Shown here in pieces: positions 25,502-34,462 of a stretch of DNA of 64,000 nucleotides. The notes beneath the pieces were generated by a model. It made no database searches, was not told where the DNA came from, and saw nothing but the letters and a program-made list of their open reading frames with translations. Each line of letters starts with the position of its first letter. The stretch's first letter is position 1. Source of the stretch: Spirochaetae bacterium HGW-Spirochaetae-2 (lineage in GTDB: Bacteria > Spirochaetota > Spirochaetia > Sphaerochaetales > Sphaerochaetaceae). A program made the translations under genes and the position numbers. The stretch lies in contig PGXW01000017.1 in NCBI GenBank assembly GCA_002839355.1, positions 1-64,000 on the forward strand, written 5' to 3'.

Positions 25502-25530
25502 AATATAATGATAGTAATCCGAATCGGCAA
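25502..25530 (-). promoter_or_regulatory. Promoter of the flavodiiron-sodA unit
   Basis: On the minus strand TTGCCG (25525-25530), 17-base spacer, TATATT (25502-25507). Confidence 0.6.
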
Positions 25531-25534
25531 GCAA

Positions 25535-25563
25535 TTGCAGTCCCCCAAATGGCGTGGTATGGT
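25535..25563 (+). promoter_or_regulatory. Promoter of the mscS gene
   Basis: TTGCAG (25535-25540), 17-base spacer, TATGGT (25558-25563), back to back with the divergent flavodiiron promoter. Confidence 0.5.
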
Positions 25564-25583
25564 ATGGACAAGAGGTATCACCA

Positions 25584-26546
25584 ATGATCGCACTCGCCGC
25601 ATCGGCCGAGACCAGGCCGTTGATATTTGGGGGCAACGTCGATATATTCATCTATGAACGCTTGTTGCCGAATCTTCTAGTTATCTTCCTATACATTGTC
25701 GTAGGGATGCTTCTTATAAAAATTGTCGGCAAGATCCTCGATCGGAGTATCCGGAAAAAGTTGAATCCGCAATCCCAGATGCTTATCAAGAAAGCAATCA
25801 GCTTTATCGGGACGTTCGTCATAGCAATCCTGGTACTCGACCGTTTGGAAGTTCCCCTCTCCGCCATGTTGGGAACTGCCGGTATCGCTACTGTTGCGAT
25901 AGGTATTGCCGCACAAAATAGTCTGGGAAATATTATCAGTGGAATTTTCCTGCTTAGCGAGCATTCGTTCCAAGTCGGAGACCTGATACAAGTGGGAACC
26001 TTCATTGGAAATGTAACATCCGTCGACCTATTGTCGGTCAAGATCAAGACGTTCGATGGACTGCATCTGCGCATTCCCAACGAGACCTTGATCAAATCGG
26101 AGATCACCACCATAACCAAGAACAAGATCCGACGGGTTCCGTTGGAAATAGGAATCTCTTTTTACGACAACATCGAGAAGGCACGGGATGTACTATTCTC
26201 GGTAGCCGAGGCAGAACCGTTGGCCCTGAAGGACCCTGCACCGTTCTTCATGGTCAGCGGATTCGGCAGCAGCAGCATCAACTTGTTCTTCGCCGTATGG
26301 GGAGAGACAGCCAACTTCGCATTGTTGAAGACAGCCTTGCTGATCAATATCAAGAAAGCCTTCGACGCGGAAGGTATCGAGATTCCATTCCCACATGTCA
26401 CCCTGCGTCCGGCGGTTTCTTTGAAGGGCATGGACACTACCGAATTGAAAAAGCGAAAGCTTGAAACTCAACAAACGCCAACGTTGCAGGAAGAACCGAG
26501 GATGGAGCCGCTGGCAGGGTATGAAGAAGGGCCTGTCAACCGATAG
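25584..26546 (+). CDS. mscS: Small-conductance mechanosensitive channel
   Basis: A 320-residue MscS-family channel that releases solutes on hypo-osmotic shock. Three helices occupy about 30-130; the pore helix includes the Ala/Gly-rich TAGIATVAIGIAAQNSLGNIIS region, typical of MscS. The beta domain and cytoplasmic vestibule follow, then a Lys/Glu/Pro-rich tail (about 285-320) longer than in E. coli MscS. GAGGT precedes the ATG at 25584. It converges with the next gene, three bases apart. Confidence 0.93.
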   Translation: MIALAASAETRPLIFGGNVDIFIYERLLPNLLVIFLYIVVGMLLIKIVGKILDRSIRKKLNPQSQMLIKKAISFIGTFVIAILVLDRLEVPLSAMLGTAGIATVAIGIAAQNSLGNIISGIFLLSEHSFQVGDLIQVGTFIGNVTSVDLLSVKIKTFDGLHLRIPNETLIKSEITTITKNKIRRVPLEIGISFYDNIEKARDVLFSVAEAEPLALKDPAPFFMVSGFGSSSINLFFAVWGETANFALLKTALLINIKKAFDAEGIEIPFPHVTLRPAVSLKGMDTTELKKRKLETQQTPTLQEEPRMEPLAGYEEGPVNR

Positions 26547-26549
26547 GAG

Positions 26550-27377
26550 TTACAGGACAGGAATGCTTCTTTCCCGCAGAACCGGAACATAATTCAGTAC
26601 AGGTTTATATGGATAGAGCGAATGCCTTCGGGTGAACCGCGGCTTGTCACGCAGTTCCAGTTCGATACCGACGACAAACAAGCGGATACCCAGGTCATGG
26701 AGCAAGTCCGCTACGTGTGGCATGCGTTTCAAGACGACAATCGAACGATCCTGATACGAACCTTCCAGCAACAGTACGGCACAACCCATAGTGACTTCCT
26801 TCGGGTCGACCGGTTTCCCATGTTCACCGACCAGCTTGTCCTGGTATGCCTGGATAAAACGATTGTCGTCCAGTGAATTTCGCATAGTCGCAATATCCAG
26901 CGAACATCGGAGCAAAGTTTCACGTTTCTCCTCATTGTACGCATAGCCGATCACAAACAGGGTGGAGGTCTCGGAATCGAAAGTCACCAGGTCAATCACT
27001 CCCAAGTGCTTCCCTTCGATATCGACAGGAACAAGATAATCGATTACTTTTCCCAATTTCCCAAGAATCTTGTGGTTGTACAGGGCAACTGCGACACGCG
27101 ATTCCTGTTGCAGCCCGAGAATCGTCGGATCAAGCGTGGTTCCATCGTGGTCCTTCGCAAGAAAATCGTGACCGCGGGGGATCTTTGGCAAAGCTTTCAA
27201 TACGTCCGGGAATGCATGGGTGTGCAACAGTCGTTTAGCGACAATCTCACTGTAGGGAACCTCGGTACCGAGGCAACGCCCCCTCCTGTTCACGATTTCA
27301 CCGAGGTATAGTGTTTGAGGATCCTTCATAAGAGCATCGAGGCGCTCTTTGGTTTCCCGTGCAGTCAATCTATTCAT
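26550..27377 (-). CDS. Hypothetical protein, 275 residues
   Basis: Not recognised. It is soluble, with an N-terminal helical part and a central segment GVIDLVTFDSETSTLFVIGY followed by NEEKRETLLRC, whose Asp/Glu and beta spacing vaguely resembles a PD-(D/E)XK core. That resemblance is weak. The C-terminus is rich in Arg, Pro and Tyr. AGGAG is placed 5-6 bases before the ATG, and codon use is like the neighbours, so it is a real gene. It is 64 bases past the diguanylate cyclase gene on the opposite side of its 3' end, same strand. Confidence 0.7.
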   Translation of the reverse strand: MNRLTARETKERLDALMKDPQTLYLGEIVNRRGRCLGTEVPYSEIVAKRLLHTHAFPDVLKALPKIPRGHDFLAKDHDGTTLDPTILGLQQESRVAVALYNHKILGKLGKVIDYLVPVDIEGKHLGVIDLVTFDSETSTLFVIGYAYNEEKRETLLRCSLDIATMRNSLDDNRFIQAYQDKLVGEHGKPVDPKEVTMGCAVLLLEGSYQDRSIVVLKRMPHVADLLHDLGIRLFVVGIELELRDKPRFTRRHSLYPYKPVLNYVPVLRERSIPVL

Positions 27378-27441
27378 AGCTTCTCCTGTGTTTGTATACA
27401 GAGAATATACAGAGGAATCGAAGCTCCGGCAAACGGAACCA

Positions 27442-29283
27442 CTACGCCAATTCTATCAGTTCGTATCGGTTCTTCCCGTTCGCTTTGGCAACCATCAGCG
27501 CTTGATCCGCACGTTGTATCATGAAGTCCACATCGGCTTCTCCCGTCTCCTGGACAACAATCCCCAACGAACTGGTCAGCTGACATTCGAGAGAATGCGG
27601 CAACGCGATACCCAACTCCTCCTGCAACGGTTTCGAGATACTCGAACAGAACGATTCCATCTCCCCTGACAACCGTCGAGCAAAGGATATGACTCCTTTT
27701 CGGTCGGTGTTGGGCAGAAGCACTACAAATTCGTCGCCACCTACACGAAAGACCAAGTCTGTGGCACGGGCCGATTTCAACAGCTTCGATGCAAAGGCCT
27801 GCAATACGAGGTCACCGGCTTTGTGCGAATAGAGGTCGTTCACTTGCTTGAAATTGTCCATATCCAAGTAGACCACCGAAACAGGTGCAGAAAAATGACG
27901 GGCCACAACCAATCGCATGAGCTCGTTTCGGTTCATCACTGCAGTCAATTCGTCATGCGATGCGATCCAGGTGAGGTGCTCGTTTGCGGCATGCAGTTGC
28001 CGGGTCCGTTCCGATACTTTCGTTTCCAATTCCGTCGAGGCCTTGCGCGCATCCTCCTTTGCCAGAAGGAACCTGTAGGAGAGGGTGTGAAAATTGACGA
28101 GTACGAAGAACACCATGCCGATCGCAGCCATATGGTTGAGGAACAGATTGGGAATGCCGTGTTCATAGTAGAAGGCCTGCATCACAATAGTGAGAAGCAT
28201 AACGACAATACCGAACACCATGAGACCCGGGACAGTACTCGATTTCACATACAATCGAATAACTTGGACTGTCCAGACGAGTCCCATCGCAATGATAAGG
28301 AAAATGCTTGGCATGAGGAGAGGATAGTAAAAGGGAATAGGCGTAATCAGAATCAATAGGATGTACAGGCCCAATATGGTACGAAAACCATACAGAATCC
28401 ACCTATGCACCTTGAACCCGAACACGATTTTCCAGTAGTAGGAAAATGCAAAGGCCGCCAATGGAATGGTGAGGTATTCAAACTTGGAGACCAGATGCAA
28501 GGGAATGCCCGGAAAGAACAGTCCCAATAAGGAATTCGACGCTGCGACTTTCAGGGCGAGTGCGAAACAGAACACAGCGAAATACACGAGGCTGCTATCC
28601 TTGTTCAACTTCCCATGGAAAAATAGGATGATGAAAACGGAAACGAGGAGAATCGAGACAAGTCCGACCGAAAGCGAGACCGAGCGGGCATACACCTGTC
28701 CGACCAGGTCACTCCTGCCGAAAATCGGAGCGACACCGATACCACCGACCGGGTGGTAATAATTACTTACCAAGAGGACAAGATCGACGTAGGGTTTCTC
28801 GGTCACGTCGAACATCGTCACAAGATCGGTGAAATCAGCGTGGCTTGCCGTTGCTTCGGTTGCAACCGTACCGCTCCCCCCGACAAATTGTCCGTCCACA
28901 TACAGTTCATAGGCGGTGTAGACGATATCGATCCAGAGACCATATCGCCCGGGAGGCACATGTTCCAACCTGATGTGGTATGAACCGTACCCATCGTTGA
29001 TCCCCCACGTTTTCGTTCTGTTTCCGAGGTTCCAGTCACCCGGGACCACCGTGGGGATTCCTCCCTCCAACGGGACGTTCTTGGGATCGATGAATCGATT
29101 CGGAAAAAAATTCCATGTTCCACCGATTACCACCGGTCCGTTGGAAAGCTGCGATGCATCGACACAAAACATCCTATCCTGTGAAAGTTCAGCTTCGGTC
29201 CGTTGCAGACCAAGATTGTTGAAGATCGACACGAGGCCCAATACCAACAAAGCAATTCCAAGGAAGACCATGACGTTTCGCAT
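27442..29283 (-). CDS. 7TMR-DISM diguanylate cyclase
   Basis: A 613-residue membrane sensor. An N-terminal helix (about 5-25) is followed by a periplasmic jelly-roll DISM domain (about 40-200), seven transmembrane helices (about 205-415), a coiled coil (about 415-445) and a GGDEF domain. The catalytic loop RVGGDEF and the metal motif YLDMDNFKQVNDLYSHKAGD are intact, so it should make c-di-GMP in response to a carbohydrate-like or other extracellular ligand. The start region has a poor ribosome binding site; a later ATG (residue 5) is an alternative. A dispersed repeat lies 62 bases upstream. Confidence 0.93.
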   Translation of the reverse strand: MRNVMVFLGIALLVLGLVSIFNNLGLQRTEAELSQDRMFCVDASQLSNGPVVIGGTWNFFPNRFIDPKNVPLEGGIPTVVPGDWNLGNRTKTWGINDGYGSYHIRLEHVPPGRYGLWIDIVYTAYELYVDGQFVGGSGTVATEATASHADFTDLVTMFDVTEKPYVDLVLLVSNYYHPVGGIGVAPIFGRSDLVGQVYARSVSLSVGLVSILLVSVFIILFFHGKLNKDSSLVYFAVFCFALALKVAASNSLLGLFFPGIPLHLVSKFEYLTIPLAAFAFSYYWKIVFGFKVHRWILYGFRTILGLYILLILITPIPFYYPLLMPSIFLIIAMGLVWTVQVIRLYVKSSTVPGLMVFGIVVMLLTIVMQAFYYEHGIPNLFLNHMAAIGMVFFVLVNFHTLSYRFLLAKEDARKASTELETKVSERTRQLHAANEHLTWIASHDELTAVMNRNELMRLVVARHFSAPVSVVYLDMDNFKQVNDLYSHKAGDLVLQAFASKLLKSARATDLVFRVGGDEFVVLLPNTDRKGVISFARRLSGEMESFCSSISKPLQEELGIALPHSLECQLTSSLGIVVQETGEADVDFMIQRADQALMVAKANGKNRYELIELA

Positions 29284-29344
29284 ACCCGATTCTAACTTGG
29301 AATTGATACCTGGGCAACCAAATTACCTCTGGCCTGGCATCGGA

Positions 29345-29503
29345 AATGAAAGGTATCACTACCCCAGGACTAGCCCTGGACCCAGGAGGCTTTGCCTCCT
29401 TTGTCGCCCCGAGGGGCGAGGTATGCAACCTTACGTTCCCTGCACTCGCTCGGAAGAGCAGACCATTACATGGTCCCTCTCCTCTCGCTTCGTTTGGCAA
29501 TGA
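29345..29503 (+). repeat. Dispersed repeat, copy 2
   Basis: A 159-base element matching copy 1 at 18505-18665 along its length, with AATGA at both borders. GGAGGC-TTT-GCCTCC is the hairpin matching GAGGC-GTC-GCCTC of copy 1: the stem is kept while the loop differs, so the structure appears conserved. GACCAT-TAC-ATGGTC forms a second hairpin. It lies just downstream of the YiaK-like gene (3 bases from its stop) and upstream of the 7TMR-DISM gene, outside coding sequence. Short open frames within it are not genes. Confidence 0.8.
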
Positions 29504-29506
29504 CAA

Positions 29507-30592
29507 CTACAAGATAAAGGAAACTCCCGACTCTTGGGCAATCTTTCGCAAACTCTCAACAACCTTCTCCGTCAATGGAACACCAGACCGATTGCTCTCC
29601 GCTTCGGCTTCATGTTCCTTCAGTCCGGCATAATAGACCCGGTCACAACCGTCGGCAACTTCGGTTGCAACCAACTCATCCAGCAACCTGCCCATATCTT
29701 TCTTGAATTCCTGGGGATCCCTGAAGACTTCCAACTTGATGGCACCGAAGAAATGACAGACCCGGGCACTGGTTGCCTCGCTGTCCATGACGGATTTGCC
29801 AAAATCGCCACCGCTGGTCACAGCTGTCAGGATATCGACCAGAACTGCCAATCCATATCCCTTGTGGCCGCCAAGCAACTCACCTTCCCCACCCAAGGGA
29901 AGCATACCGCCTCCACGCTGGTACAACATGTCGTCGAGCAGTCTGGTCGCGTCGGCAGTTCCCTTGCCGGTGGTATCCACAGCCCAGCCCTGGGGCAATC
30001 GTTTCCCTTCGCGAGCATATACCTCCACTTTCCCCCTGGTGACGCAGGTTGTGGCCATATCTAGCGTGAACATCCTGCCCTTTGTGGCAGGAACCGAGAT
30101 TGCTATCGGATTGGTACCGAACATGGCAGTCCTTCCGAATGTCGGAACCCCGAGGGCCGCGGTGTTGGTCATACAGATTCCAATCATATCTTCATGGGCT
30201 GCCAGTTCCGTGTAAAAGCCGGCGATACCGAAATGATTGGAGTTTCGGATCGACGCGAAGGAGGCTCCGATTGTCTTGGCCCGTGATATGACCTGTTCCA
30301 TGGTCTTCTTGCTGATTCCCATTCCCATTGCCCCTTGGGCGTCCAGAACCAGGGAAATCGGTGTGTCGCGCAGTATCTGCGGGGTTGCGGTCCCCAACAT
30401 GATGCCCTTCCGGATACCGTTGGCGTAGCGCCACAACCGGCCTACTCCATGGCTGCCGATTCCGCGTGCATCGGCGGCGACAAGGATCTTGGAGGAATCG
30501 ATCGCCTCTTGTTCCGGCAAACCGAGCTGCAAAAATACGTTCGTGCAGAATTGCTCAAGCTTTTCCCTTCCAATCCGTACTGTCGAGTCCAT
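29507..30592 (-). CDS. Malate/L-lactate dehydrogenase family oxidoreductase (YiaK-like)
   Basis: A 361-residue NAD(P)-dependent enzyme of the LDH2/MDH2 family, which includes 2,3-diketogulonate reductase, ureidoglycolate dehydrogenase and imine reductases. Family motifs are ADARGIGSHGVGRL (about 39-52), RNSNHFGIAGFY with the catalytic His, and GTNPIAISVP. It is divergent from TRAP system 2; the yiaK with yiaMNO pairing in E. coli handles 2,3-diketo-L-gulonate, so a sugar-acid reductase role is plausible. The ATG at 30592 has a G-run upstream. A repeat copy starts three bases after its stop. Confidence 0.9.
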   Translation of the reverse strand: MDSTVRIGREKLEQFCTNVFLQLGLPEQEAIDSSKILVAADARGIGSHGVGRLWRYANGIRKGIMLGTATPQILRDTPISLVLDAQGAMGMGISKKTMEQVISRAKTIGASFASIRNSNHFGIAGFYTELAAHEDMIGICMTNTAALGVPTFGRTAMFGTNPIAISVPATKGRMFTLDMATTCVTRGKVEVYAREGKRLPQGWAVDTTGKGTADATRLLDDMLYQRGGGMLPLGGEGELLGGHKGYGLAVLVDILTAVTSGGDFGKSVMDSEATSARVCHFFGAIKLEVFRDPQEFKKDMGRLLDELVATEVADGCDRVYYAGLKEHEAEAESNRSGVPLTEKVVESLRKIAQESGVSFIL

Positions 30593-30707
30593 AGCACCCC
30601 CCATATCGCTCAATTGTCAACCCGTCTAAGCATCACCCCAATATCATACCAACTCGGACGGCCCTCTTCCTAGTGGTTCAGGTATGTAAAAGCCTGGGAA
30701 GTTTTCG

Positions 30708-30752
30708 TTGACAACTGATATAAATCAAAATATCATATATCTAAGATATCAG
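30708..30752 (+). promoter_or_regulatory. Promoter and candidate operator of TRAP system 2
   Basis: TTGACA (30708-30713), 17-base spacer, TATCAT (30731-30736). CTGATATAA (30715-30723) lies in the spacer, and the inverse AGATATCAG (30744-30752) lies at the expected start. The same 9-mer CTGATATAA overlaps the -10 of the nearby FCD-type GntR gene. Confidence 0.7.
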
Positions 30753-30775
30753 CAAGCCAAAAAAGGAGGTCTGCT

Positions 30776-31783
30776 TTGAATTCGAAAAAACTGTTTTGCG
30801 TACTGCTTGTATGCCTGGTGGGAGCCTCGCTCCTGTTCGCCGCTGGGGCACAGGAGGAGACCCAGAAGAAGTATGTGTTAAAATTCAATCATGTACTCAC
30901 ACCACAAGATCCGTATCATGGTGCATTCCAGAAATGGGCGGCAGCGGTTTCCGAACGTACGAACGGCAATCTGACAATCGAAGTATTCCCGAGTGCACAA
31001 CTGGGTGTCGAGGAGGATATCCTGGAACAGATCCGTCAGGGGGCCAACGTCGGGCAGAACACGGATGCGGCACGTTTGGGCCAGTATGTACCGGATATGG
31101 CGGTGATGAATGCACCGTATTTTGTAAGTACCCTTGAAGAGGTTGAGAAACTCAACACGTTGCCCACAGTCCTGAAATGGAAGGAGGAATTGGAACGGAC
31201 CCAGGGATTCAAGGTCCTATCGTTCTTCTGGGTACAGGGATTCAGGCAAATGGTCACCAACAAACCCATAACGAAACCTTCCGATCTCTCGGGTCTTCGC
31301 ATCCGCACTCCCGGTGCACCGATTTGGCAGGAATCGATACGGGCAATCGGAGCCACTCCAGTCGCCATGAACTATGGGGATATGTATCCGGGATTGCAGA
31401 CAAAGGCAATCGATGGACTCGAACTCTCCTTTACAGCCACTTCCACAGGCAAATTCGACGAAGTCTGCGACTATGTCAGCGAGACAAAACACATCCTGTT
31501 GATCAACTTCGAAGTCATCAGCAGCAAGTGGTTCAACTCCCTGCCCGCGGAATACCAGAAGATTCTTGAGGAAGAATGCAACAAGGCCGGGCTCGAAGTA
31601 TCGCGTGCCTATCTCGAAGATATCGATCCCAAAAACAGAAAAGCTTTGGTCGATCGCGGTATGACGATAATCGATGAATCCCAAATCGATATGGATGCGT
31701 TCCGTAAGGCTGGTGATGCGGCGTACGTCAAATTGAATCTTCTCGGTGCCCGCAACCAGATCTATAAGGAACTCGGAAAATAA
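30776..31783 (+). CDS. dctP: TRAP transporter solute-binding protein, system 2
   Basis: A 335-residue secreted DctP-family protein. The signal peptide ends near LLFAAGAQEE. The binding region LSGLRIRTPGAPIWQESIRA contains the conserved Arg, followed by GLQTKAIDGLELS. The start is a TTG at 30776, with AAGGAGG six bases upstream; no better ATG exists. Ligand is inferred to be a sugar or organic acid. First gene of dctPQM-SDR. Confidence 0.94.
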   Translation: MNSKKLFCVLLVCLVGASLLFAAGAQEETQKKYVLKFNHVLTPQDPYHGAFQKWAAAVSERTNGNLTIEVFPSAQLGVEEDILEQIRQGANVGQNTDAARLGQYVPDMAVMNAPYFVSTLEEVEKLNTLPTVLKWKEELERTQGFKVLSFFWVQGFRQMVTNKPITKPSDLSGLRIRTPGAPIWQESIRAIGATPVAMNYGDMYPGLQTKAIDGLELSFTATSTGKFDEVCDYVSETKHILLINFEVISSKWFNSLPAEYQKILEEECNKAGLEVSRAYLEDIDPKNRKALVDRGMTIIDESQIDMDAFRKAGDAAYVKLNLLGARNQIYKELGK

Positions 31784-31847
31784 GGATTCGTCTTCGGCAG
31801 TCATTCGACTGAAATCGAACCGTATGGACTCACCGGAGTCTCCTTCG

Positions 31848-31874
31848 GAAGCAGGGCCCACCCGACCCTGCTTC
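31848..31874 (+). promoter_or_regulatory. Intercistronic hairpin between dctP and dctQ, system 2
   Basis: GAAGCAGGG (31848-31856), nine-base loop, CCCTGCTTC (31866-31874), a perfect 9-base GC-rich stem. No T-run follows. Confidence 0.75.
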
Positions 31875-31905
31875 TACGCGGAAAAGGTAAGACAAAGAGG
31901 CCTGT

Positions 31906-32400
31906 ATGCAAAAACTGTATGACCGTCTAGGCTCTATCGAATTGTTCCTCTCGGCTGTAGGTCTCGTTGCCTGCTGTGTGTTGATTTTCATCGCGGCGTT
32001 GGCCAGGGCTGTTGGCAAACCGTTCAATTGGTCCCAAGACCTTTCCCTCTTCCTATTCGCATGGAGTGTATTCCTCAGTGCCGATGTCGCTCTACGGAAA
32101 GACAAGCTGGTACGGGTCGAACTCCTTGTGGATATGTGTTCGATCCGTCTGGCAAAAATACTCTCCATCTTCTGTTACGGCATTATCCTATGCTTCCTGA
32201 TGGCCCTGATGTACTACGGTGTGAAACTCGCATTCATCAGCCACAAAAGGGTGTTCCAGGGTATTCCAGGCTTCAGCTACTCGTGGGTGATCGTCAGCAT
32301 TCCCATCGGATCATCGCTCATGGCAATCACAGCCATACGGAAATTATGGTTGCTGCTGTCCGGAAGTTCCATCCGAACACACCAGAGGGGTACCACATGA
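31906..32400 (+). CDS. dctQ: TRAP transporter small permease, system 2
   Basis: A 164-residue DctQ-type four-helix protein. WSQDLSLFLFAWSVFLSADV (43-62) is the conserved region after helix 1. AGAGG precedes the ATG. It overlaps dctM by ATGA. Confidence 0.9.
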   Translation: MQKLYDRLGSIELFLSAVGLVACCVLIFIAALARAVGKPFNWSQDLSLFLFAWSVFLSADVALRKDKLVRVELLVDMCSIRLAKILSIFCYGIILCFLMALMYYGVKLAFISHKRVFQGIPGFSYSWVIVSIPIGSSLMAITAIRKLWLLLSGSSIRTHQRGTT

Positions 32401-33674
32401 CACTTGTCTCCATAGTATTCATCGTGTTTCTCGCCATGGGAATGCCTGTCGCCTTCGCAATCGGAATTTCAGGCGTATGCTTCTTCTTGCAAAATAGCCA
32501 ATTGCCTTTCACCATGATTGTTCAGCTACCGATCTCACAGACACAAAACTTCGCCATGTTGGCGGTCCCTCTGTTTATTCTTGCCGGGAACCTGATGAAT
32601 GCTTCCGGAATAACACATAGGTTGATGAAACTCTCCAGTGTCCTCACAGGACATATGCGTGGCGGATTGGCGCAAGTGAGTGTAGTGCTGTCCACCCTCA
32701 TGGGTGGGGTGTCGGGATCTGCGATCGCCGATGCCTCCATGGAAGCCAGGATCCTCGCACCGGATATGATAAAACGTGGATATGCCCCCGGATTCACGGC
32801 GAATGTGATCAGTTGGACGGCACTGATTACCGCCACCATACCCCCTGGAGTCGGAATCATCCTCTATGGTACTGTCGGTGAAGTCTCCATCGGTCGCCTG
32901 TTCGCTTCCGGACTTCTGGTAGGACTGTTGATGATGATCGCCCTCATGTTCACTGTCTGGCTCGCTTCCATACACCATGGATATGCCGCCGAACGGGAGC
33001 ATGCCGCCAGACCGAAAGAGGTCTTCGCTGCGATCAAGGAGAGCATCTGGTCCCTGCTTTTCCCAATACTCTTGCTTTTCGGAATCCGTAGCGGATTGTT
33101 TACTCCAAGTGAAGTCGGAGCATTCGCCTGCATCTATGCCCTGACCGTTGGGTTTTTCTACAAGGAACTCTCTATCCAGAAGCTCATCAAGACACTCGGC
33201 GACTCTGTCGTGGATGTTGGAGCGATCATGTTCATTATCGCACTATCGGGAATCTTCGGGTACGGAATCCCCTATGAACAGATACCCGGCAAATTGACAC
33301 AGGCAATCCTCGGAATCAGCCAAAATAAATACGCCGTCATGGGAATCATCGTCTTTTTCTTGATTATCCTGGGCATGTTCATCGACGGTTCCGTGGTCAT
33401 ACTGCTTTTCACACCGATCTTTCTTCCGCTTGCCATGCAAGTGGGAATCGATCCGGTCCATTTCGGCATACTCTTCTGTACCATCATCACCATGGGCAAT
33501 ATGACGCCGCCGGTCGGACTGGCCATGTATGCGGTATGTTCAGTCATGAATATTTCCATCGGTAGGTATGTGAAGCACATGTGGCCGTTCATCTCGACGA
33601 TCACTGTCATGATTCTCATTCTTATCTTCTTTCCTCGGCTGGTCCTGTTCCTGCCGAATCTTCTGTTTGGTTAG
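32397..33674 (+). CDS. dctM: TRAP transporter large permease, system 2
   Basis: A 425-residue DctM-type permease with about 12 helices. FAMLAVPLFILAGNLMNASG, MGGVSGSAIADASMEARIL and NMTPPVGLAMY are family segments. GAGGGG precedes the ATG, which overlaps the dctQ stop. The SDR gene follows after 12 bases. Confidence 0.95.
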   Translation: MTLVSIVFIVFLAMGMPVAFAIGISGVCFFLQNSQLPFTMIVQLPISQTQNFAMLAVPLFILAGNLMNASGITHRLMKLSSVLTGHMRGGLAQVSVVLSTLMGGVSGSAIADASMEARILAPDMIKRGYAPGFTANVISWTALITATIPPGVGIILYGTVGEVSIGRLFASGLLVGLLMMIALMFTVWLASIHHGYAAEREHAARPKEVFAAIKESIWSLLFPILLLFGIRSGLFTPSEVGAFACIYALTVGFFYKELSIQKLIKTLGDSVVDVGAIMFIIALSGIFGYGIPYEQIPGKLTQAILGISQNKYAVMGIIVFFLIILGMFIDGSVVILLFTPIFLPLAMQVGIDPVHFGILFCTIITMGNMTPPVGLAMYAVCSVMNISIGRYVKHMWPFISTITVMILILIFFPRLVLFLPNLLFG

Positions 33675-33686
33675 GAGGCTCGAGCA

Positions 33687-34427
33687 ATGCAATTCCATGG
33701 AAAGACTGCTATTGTAACAGGGGCGGCAAGAGGAATCGGAAGAGAGATCGCGTTGATGCTCGCCGAACACGGGGCATATGTGGTTGTTGTCGATATTGGA
33801 GATACTTCGGAAATCATCGGCAAGCTACAGGCCAAGAAGTTGCAGGGGATGGCGTTGCGAGTCGATATCACCGACTACTTGGCTGTGGAAGTTGCCGTTC
33901 GGGAAATCTTGGATCGACGGGGAAGCATCGATATACTGGTGAACAATGCCAGTATTGTTGCTCGCGGAACTATACTCACCATGAGCGTTGAACAATGGAA
34001 CCGGGTGATGGAAGTCAATGTCAATGGCACATACTATTGGTGCAAGGCTACGATTCCTTCGATGATCTCCCAAAAATCGGGAAGAATCGTCAATATTACC
34101 TCCATTGCCGCCAAAACAGGTGATTTGACAGCTGCTCCGGCATATGGAACATCAAAAGGTGCTGTCACAACCCTTACCCGTTCATTGGCACGCCAATTGG
34201 CACACTATGGAATTACCGTGAATGCAGTCGCGCCGCATGCGATAGAGACGGACATGAGTGCCGAATGGTCAGAAGAGAAGCGGTCCGGAGTGGTCGAGTC
34301 GTTGCCGGTAAAACGGATGGGAACACCACGCGAGGTTGCTGCTGCAGTGTGTTACCTCGTCAGCAAGGACGCGGCTTTTGTTACAGGAGAAACGCTGAAT
34401 GTGAACGGCGGGTATCTCATGGATTAG
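33687..34427 (+). CDS. Short-chain dehydrogenase/reductase
   Basis: A 246-residue classical SDR. The nucleotide loop is TGAARGIG (11-18); the structural motif reads NNAS (86-89) instead of NNAG; the catalytic set is S139, Y153 and K157. It is the last gene of TRAP system 2, 12 bases after dctM, with TAGGAGG upstream, so it should oxidise or reduce the imported compound. Together with the divergent YiaK-like enzyme it gives two redox steps. FabG function is unlikely in this context. Confidence 0.92.
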   Translation: MQFHGKTAIVTGAARGIGREIALMLAEHGAYVVVVDIGDTSEIIGKLQAKKLQGMALRVDITDYLAVEVAVREILDRRGSIDILVNNASIVARGTILTMSVEQWNRVMEVNVNGTYYWCKATIPSMISQKSGRIVNITSIAAKTGDLTAAPAYGTSKGAVTTLTRSLARQLAHYGITVNAVAPHAIETDMSAEWSEEKRSGVVESLPVKRMGTPREVAAAVCYLVSKDAAFVTGETLNVNGGYLMD

Positions 34428-34462
34428 TTGGGGATTTCCTTTTCACCCGTACAGACAGGAAA

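Noticed and set aside
29189-29506. Minus-strand open frame across repeat copy 2
   Set aside because: It is the repeat element read antisense and joined to the 5' end of the 7TMR-DISM gene; the mirrored frame in copy 1 differs, so no protein is conserved.
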